DNA from: Cyrtodaria siliqua
Taxonomy: Eukaryota > Mollusca > Bivalvia > Adapedonta > Hiatellidae
Direction of reading: 5' to 3'
DNA: 64,000 bases
NCBI GenBank assembly: GCA_037043455.1
Contig: JAWPHD010011527.1
Coordinates: 19,135-83,134, forward strand
The translations under genes were made by a program, and so were the position numbers. This document shows, piece after piece, positions 13,409 through 22,400 of the stretch. Each line of letters starts with the position of its first letter. Position 1 is the first letter of the stretch. Under the pieces are notes generated by a model that did not search any database, was not told the DNA's origin, and saw only the letters and a list, made by a program, of their open reading frames with translations.

Positions 13409-16400
13409 ACATATGCCGTATAGGTGTATAACATATAGCTCCGAGGTGTAGTACACTATAGTCCATTATTATGCAAGGTAATCATTTCGGGGTTTTATAC
13501 ATGGGAAGAAACTACCCGTGTACATGGGAAGAAACTACCCGTGTATATTGTGTTTTGTTGTTGTATCTGTAGGACGTGTACATTTAAGATGCAGTGTATT
13601 ATTGATGCATTGTTCAACATTCCATAAAAACAAAGACAAAATGTCTGACATATCTCATAATATCTCATTTATGGTGATTTTCAAACGGGAAACTATATTT
13701 TCTTTACAGAAATAACACTGCTGTATTACTATACTTGATTTAAAGTTGTAGCATATCATTAATGTGTGACATTTTAACATGTGCTTTCAATGAGGAAACA
13801 GTTTGTTCGTTTAATATATGTCGGGGTATTTCTTAGGTTCTTACCTAATTACACATGTTTAATGAAAAATGGTAAATCAAGCTCAAAAATACGTTCTTCA
13901 GAATTAGTGTTAACAAAGTTTTTAAGACGTTTTGTCTGATTTATCAATCATAATCTCTAGTTTATATTGCTTAGGCTTTAAAATGATCAGTTTTGATAGC
14001 TTTACTAATCGAGCTATTATTAATTTGTATAAACATTAAGTTGGCATGTTAACAACATGTTTTCAAGAACGCAATCTGCATGCAAAAAGGTAGGAATAGC
14101 ATCACGTAAATAGGATGTTGTGGAAACATGTAGTGTATGACATGTAAACATGTAGTGTATGACATGTAAACTAGTATTTTTAAGAATACACAGTCGACTT
14201 GATAGCATTAATAGTTTATCAATCTTAACGTATGGCAGTACTGAGCTCGTAAACGCTACATCAATAGGTAAAATACCATCATGTTAAAGAGATTTGTTAA
14301 TTCAAAACTCGAATTTAGGTGCGAAATTAGAAATATTGTTCGTATTCAATGTTCTACTGAGAACTAAAATGCATATTTAATTAAAGTCTCTTGACTGTAC
14401 TTAAACTTTCGAACCCTTTGAAATGGTAAATTTTCAACGAAATATCCTTTGTTATGACAGTTTAAAACTTCGAAAAAAAGCGACATTTGTAGATTTAAGT
14501 ATATGTTTCCTTACTTTACATAATTATGTCTATATCTCGGCAAACAATCGTTTGATTTACGAAAAGTGAGTACTTGTTAGCGCGTTAGAACAATTACAAC
14601 ACACAACCCTCCTTTAAGAAATATCTGAACAGGTTTTTTATTCTTACTAGAAATACTTATATTTACCACTTACATATGCCGTATCAAGGAGGCTAAAACA
14701 CTTACATATGCCGTGTATGGAAGACCTGGCTTAAAGTAACTTGGATTGTCGCTGTTAAACTTCACGACATACGGCAATGAGTAAAACTGCGTGCTACCCG
14801 TGGCTTGTCGCGTGAGGTTGTTGATGGACTCTGTCACTATCACAGTGAGGACCACGTGGTATCCATCAAGTTTGCTGAGGAGAGGAACGTACGAGTAAGG
14901 ATCAGCTTCCGTAGCAATTCTGGTCAACGGGATAGTAACGTCCACTTCTCCATTTATCTAAAATAATATTATACGGATAATTATGTTACCAGTATGTTCA
15001 TAATAAGTATTCTGCAATAATAAATTAGATTCAGTTAGGCTCAATTTAAACTCTTTCAAACACTTGAGTTTATTTATTCAGGACATGAAATAAAAGACTA
15101 TATCATAAGTTATACTTTACACCGTATAACAGTCAGTCTTGTACACACATTATTATACAAATAAAAATATACTGAAATATATACTCGCATAAACAACAGA
15201 GCATTCATGTTTGTTAGCACTATGTTAGTGGTCCTGCCGATGATGGTTACATAGCTTATTTTATTAAATGATCTCTTAAATAAATAGCCTGTCAACATAG
15301 TTGACCATATGACGGCTTGCAATACATCATGTTATAAAGGCTTACCTGGTCAAAAGTAAAACTATTTGCCCAAGGTGTGCATGGAAAGTTCATACAAAAT
15401 AGTGTCCGAGGCTGAATTCACGTGATCCTTTCATGCAACGAGGCAGTATAAACCAGGAAGTCAATAAGCAACTATATTTTTTATGTTACATCCTTGATAT
15501 TGAAGAGGTATGTACGCGCTTTAACACATACTGATGTTCACGGGATTACGAATTTATATCGCGTTAATAAGAAATACATGGTGCAAAGATTGGACGGATA
15601 CGTCCTCAGTAAAGCATTATTAATTGATAATTGTTAAAATCCGCTCCAATTCACTTGTTTTAATAAGGTTAGTTCAACTTACAGTTACATTTGTTTCTAC
15701 CATGACCTCGTTGGGATCGTTGCGCCATGGCTTGTTGCCGTAATCCAGGTCTGCCCTTACCAGCACGGTTCCCTCTACGGGTTTGCCGTATGTATATCTT
15801 CAATAAATAAAACGCTTTCTTTCATCAACAATGTTTGTATGTCAGTTCTTGTAGTTTTGAAATGTAAGGCTGTATTGACATAGCAACCTCAGTGTTCGAT
15901 GATATGTTCATTACGCGATAAAAGATAAATAGAAAGAATATGTTTATCCAAATAAAGACGTATGCTGAAAATCTTACGAAAACGAAACCAAAAAACGCAG
16001 TTACAATTTCGTATGAAATTTTTCAATATTTGTGTTTAAAGCAATCTATTACATCTAAGTCAAATACACGTAAATACAAATGCAAACTTACTTCGCGTTA
16101 ACAGTTATCTGTAGATCCTTATCCGATGTCAATACATAAGGTGGGGTCACCACATGCACGTCGAACTTCGGTAACACTTTAAAAAAAGAAAAAAAAACAT
16201 GCAAATATATATACCAAAATCAAAAATATGTAAGGCAAAAAGGAAAGGTGATTATATGTTATCGCTCTAATAAATAAAAGAAAGTCCAATCACATTCCTG
16301 TTACCGATAACTCACTTCAAAGTCGATACGAAACGTCAATGTAAGTCTTATGTCTTGAGTGCGTATAAGCACTTATTTATCCTCGCTGTATTTCACTGGG

Positions 16401-19400
16401 CATCGGTTTAAAGTCTAATCCGAAGCATTGGTAAGGTAGGTATTAGTTTAAATATTTCGATAATTACGCCAAATTCGGTCCTGGCTGGGATTGAACGCGC
16501 GATGCCTGCGATGCTAACGCGCCACGGTGATACTTAAGTTTTATATCTATAAGTATCTTTAACCACCAGTTTCCCTATGAAATGCACATACGACACATTA
16601 TAAAGCACACAACGAAAGAGAGGTGTCCTAGTTAAAATTTAGAAATATTTATTTACTAAATAAACACTATACATAGCAGACACAAATGATGATGTAACAA
16701 TATACTTGTGGATATAAGCATACGTGTGACTTTTATTGGATTATGATTCCAATAAAACGGCAAAACTTAATTAATTGAGTAAATTCTTGAAGCTTAACAG
16801 GAACAGAACTTCGGTTTGTTACAACGGAATTTATAGCTTGCATACCGCTCAACGTACAGAGAACCAGAGGGTATATAAGAATCCGTCATCAGTATCCGGT
16901 GATGATCGGATACACGAGGTATAATTGTTTCTGCCGAGGCTCCGATTAAAACAGTTATACCTATCTGAACGGGATTGATTATTTTTTACGTTCTGCGTAT
17001 TGACGTCGCCAACTACTAACGTCTTGCATGTTAAACACAATGTCATGCAACTGCCATTGTTGATATCAGCGTGGAACATTTATCTTCCCCCAAGTGTAAG
17101 ATCCGGCTTTCCATCACACATGTAAAACGCGGATAACCTTATCCGGTATGCAAGAAATGACTGGTAATAAGCTTTGTTAAAACCTCAATATATAATGGAA
17201 ATTAATGTTCACTTGCAAATTATTCACTACTGCGACGGTTTATCATATTTTCAGACTGCGTTATAATTCATGTTGCAATTTGCAAGGCCATACTAGTTTA
17301 ACAACTAGTTTAACAACTTAAATTTTGTAAAAATTAATTACCGTATTCAGCGATTGTAAATGCCTTTGTTTCATATTGAATCTGAAAAAATATAGAAAAT
17401 CATATATATATATATATTGCCTGTCATGCATTTCAAGACATTGTTTAAGACAGAAATGCATGAGAAACGCAGAAGCGCTAAAATTTCAGAATAAGTTTTC
17501 AACCCTGTGAGTGTGAAAAAAGAACCCAACATGAAAAGGTGCATTTGTGATTAATTTCAAAGGATCATGGCACATTGAATGACTGGTTCTAGTAAACATT
17601 TGCTATAGAATAGCTGGGAAGACAGTTGATACCTGGAAATATTTACCAGATGCCCATGTCATCATCGTAAAACCTAGCAAGAATGTATAGTGTAATGCAA
17701 ATAACCAACCAGACTGCAGATCGTAGCAATTGGGCTGGATGTTGTAAATGCATTAACCATAATCATATTTATTGGTAGGCAGCTATTTGGTAGCTAACTC
17801 AGGCATGAATCTTTCCGAAATATGAGACCTGAAGGACATATAATACCATACCATTACATTAAAACATAAAACAAGTCTAAAATTAAATAGCAACTTTGCT
17901 TTGACAAGAAACCAAGGAACAGATTCAGTACATGGGCAGAAATGTATGTTTACAATGAAGCCCATGCAAAATTACGCAAAAAAAAAAAAGTGCATTGTAC
18001 TCATTTTGATAGAACGTTTGCAAAATGAAAATAAAAGGAAATTATTTGAACTATTTAAAACATTTCCTAAATCGAATGATTTATTGTTAATAGAAGTTTT
18101 TTGGTTTAAACTTACAAATATGTAAATAAATATAGACGTCATTAATCTGAAAACTCAGGGGTCAAATATGTTTATCAATTGATTGAAACATAATTGCCAC
18201 ATACTTTACTGGCTGCTTTGGTGTTTGGCAGGTAGAATGTATTTTGCCAATATTATTTGTATATACTTTACGAAAATTACGGTATTTACTTTTGCTGAGA
18301 CAGGTTATTTTATTTTTTCTGAGGCAGAGAATGGTCAAATTACATTAAAATGTACTATTAGACAAGACGGAAGACTAAACATAATATAATTATGATTTAG
18401 AAAAGGTTGAAGAAATCGACTTAAGTTATGTCTTAATAATAATTTAGTGAACAGTGCTATTGTTACTGAGTTAATGTACTAAGTTGTTGGTTTTACAAGT
18501 AGAGCTATATTTGAAACTCGCGATACACCAGTAAGGTAACCTCATATGTGTAAGAGGATACGTGTACTCGACAAACTCATTTTACCGTATAGTGGAGAAG
18601 AGTTAGCCAAAAAATTACGTTTACATTTACAATTGCGTCATCACCTTTTAAATGTAAGAATTCAAACTCGTTTTACGGATATCGTAGATTATATGTATTT
18701 GCATGAAATATTGCGCTGTGATAATTTAAAACACGTCAAAATAAAATACAATATAAAACTGACTTAGGAGCCTATCCAAATAAAATGTTTTTTGCGTCAA
18801 TGGTTAAAAGCCATTGGAAAGTTTGGGATTTAATCATGAATGGTATAACAGAGAAATGAAAATATAAATATTTTTATAAACGGGTGTGAAACAGAGATTG
18901 ACGAACAAGTTTATAGAAAGGTCAAATAATGGTTTAAGCCTGAACATGTTTGATTCGAAATCTAGTGTCATTATATATGACAGTTTTCAAAACAGAAATA
19001 AACATATTACTTCAAAAGCAGATCTCTCTTTCCTCTGACAATATAATGTGTTTGTATTTTGCTAAGAGGAGGCAGTATAACGAGTAAATAGCATGGTGTT
19101 ACATCACATATTTTAAAAGCCTATAACTGAATTATAATAAATATATTTATATGGTGTATGTTAATATTATTAACCCACAGGATGGATGGTAAGTAAGATG
19201 ATTTTGATTTGAGAGTATTTTAAAGAACACTCTTATTGTCAGGTGGGCATTTTTCAACACCGCAATTATAAAAAAACACTTAATAGAAATAAAGAAATTT
19301 ATGTTTTAATGTCTGAGTGTGTTAACATCAGCAAATAAATCAAAACACGTACTGAAAACAAGACGTATAAACCAATAAACATGGCTAATGGGTTATATTA

Positions 19401-22400
19401 AAAAAAGAATGGCCAAACTAAATCATTAAACTTTATAAAAGTGAGATTCTAATGACACTTCCATGAAGCCCTCGGTAAACAGGGCAAGAAAGGCAGCATT
19501 TACTTAATATACATTTAATTTCCATAAAATGTCATTTCGTTATTATGATTTTTAATGAAAACGTAAATATATTCTCATGAAATCTAACTTCATCATTATA
19601 AAGGATTTACATACGCTGCGTCCCTCCAATCTATTTGTTTTCACGTGTATCATCCAATCCCCGAGTATCGGTTCTGTGTCCACGAGCATAAAGTTCTCAA
19701 CCACACCATAGTCCTTGTTTGTGACATTGTACCATTGCTTTATCTTATTGCCCTTTGGATCCTAAAATAGTCAAACAAATCGATATGCATAGTTTAAACC
19801 GGTACAGTTGAAAACTATGGGTTGGTGAATATTAATGTATAGGCGCAAATCGGAAACAACCACGGCTTCTGTTACAGAAATAGTATACCGTACCTATGCT
19901 TAAGTTTATTTATCATGTTTATGTAGTTAAAATCAACTTTGAAAATGAATATAAATTTATGATGGACGGTAAACTTCTAGAAGTAAATTCAAACATGGAA
20001 ATGAAAGAGACGAGTTCACAGTACGCAGACAATTAAAACATACACATTAAAGGCTAAGAGAAATAAAAAAAGATCGGACAGGGAAAGTAGCGTTCAAGGA
20101 GGACAGTGAAAATACAAAACACAGAAACAAACATGTAAGAGTTGAACAAAAAACATTTAAAATTGATATATCTATGTAGGTATGTATACGCCGATTATCG
20201 AATCGGGTGTTTTGGGATAATGGAAAAAACGGATGGGTGAAAGGAAATATAATAGTCGAGCAGGAAATGTAGCATTCAAAGACCACAGTCAACCTAACAC
20301 TAGCATCGACACATACACAAATAGTGAATATACTATGTTTGGCTTACATGTTTCCTTGTAATTGTTGTTTGTTTTGTGTGCGTGTTTTGGGTTGACTGTT
20401 TTCTGTAAATGCTACATTTCTGTACTACTTTAATACCTGCTTATATATATATACTTGTATATTTGTTGCATGGAAACTGATTCACACAAAACATTTAGGG
20501 CGTATATAGATGTACTTTGAGGGCTACATTAAGGGCAGGTGTTTAATAACTGACCCATAAAGCGTTTTATAATAACTTACTGTTATAGAAACATTTAGGG
20601 CCCCAGTGAAGACGGTCATGTTGGAAAATATACCAAATGCACGGAACCTTACTGCAATGATATAATTTGTACACAAATATAATATTATAATGTAGAAGTA
20701 CGTTATGCATTAGCAATGTAAAGTGTTATCGATGTTTACTCAAGTATGTAATGTGTTAGCAATTATAATGTATTTTGCCCTAAGAAATAAAGACGTAAGC
20801 GAGTATTAAAGCTTAAAACCTTTTGGCAAGCCAGGCGGATTCGAACAGTTTACTAGTGTGTAAATCACCTATAATGAAGATAAGCAACACGATTTAAGGT
20901 AGCACTTTAGGGAAATTACTTCGCAAGAACAATTTTGCAAACAATAGTGCATGCATGGATGTATACGACACAAATATTGATTTTTAATTCAGATGTTACA
21001 TTTTTCCAGCTACCATTTCAAATTGTGTACAATAAAATCATTGCAAATCATCTAAGTTTCAAAAGACAGTTGTTCACAGATTTGAAGTACTCGTTCCCAT
21101 AAGTCGAGCATATCCCTGTAAACATATTTCTAGTACGAATATGGATTGATATTTTGTAACATAGGGTCCAAACCTGTTTGTCCTGGCTTGTAGATGGCCT
21201 TGTCCGTTTGGATGAAGATCGCAAACTTTTCCTGAATGACGCCACTGTCGTACTGTAGGTTAACTTCCTCTATAAAGTACACCCCAGCCAGACCGTGTAT
21301 AATCAGTTTGTACTGGTACTGGTACTTCAGATCCTTTGGCACCGGAATATTTACGATGCCCGGTAAACCTGTATCCAATATATTTTTTTTTCTTTTAACC
21401 ATAATGTTGACAGATGTAATAACCACTGATAATAATGTCGTGAATGTACCAAACAGACACGTGTAATGTTACAGACACGTGTAATGTTCTAGTACCTTAA
21501 GGGTTATTTGTGTCCAAGCAAATGCCCACTATGATCGATGGAAACAAATGTGCTAATGGTGTAAGCCAGTTGTACAAGACGGACAACCAATATATATGTA
21601 AACCTGTTTCCAGCCCTGTGCATATATTCCGGATAAAATAACTCTTACCTTGCTTAAAGACATGCTCGACGGACGCAACTCGTTCATGCTCATTCTTTAT
21701 CAGATCTATTTGCACATGCACGTCTTGGTCATTCGGAGAAAGAAAGGTAAAGCTCAACGGTAATGGTAATCCTGGTACTATAGACTTTGGAACTACGATC
21801 GTGTGGGTGCTAAACAAATAAGATTTTACATTATTAAACGTGTTATAATCGTTACATTTAGAAAGAAATATATGTTGTAACGGTTTAGCGGGGTGGAATG
21901 CAAGTTTTGGAATACAAGTGAATATTAACGACGCTTTTAACAATCTTTCAGATCACAAAGGTGTCTACTATAAGCAATAAGCTCAAAGCTCAACTTTATA
22001 CAGCTGATCGTCAACACGACCTCCCGCGTGCGATGTGCAAGCTTTAACTTAAAGACACAGTACATATAACATTTCACAATAGTAGAGGTGAGGGAGGGGA
22101 CAATGTGGTAGGTCTCATATTTAAACTGGAACTAATTACAAATAATAAAAACAGTTAATAATAAATAAAAGTAACAGTCCTAAATATGACATGTTTTATT
22201 ACAAAGGGATAACAGGAAACAATGAATTAAAATACTGCAAACAGTTAACAGTAAAAAGATGTAACAATACCAACACTACTGAGTTTTGGATAACAGATAA
22301 CATTAAAACAATACTAACATAAAGAATACATTTCGCTAATAACAGATAAAATTAAATTTACCAATAACATGTATCAGTTAATATTATTTAACAATAACAA

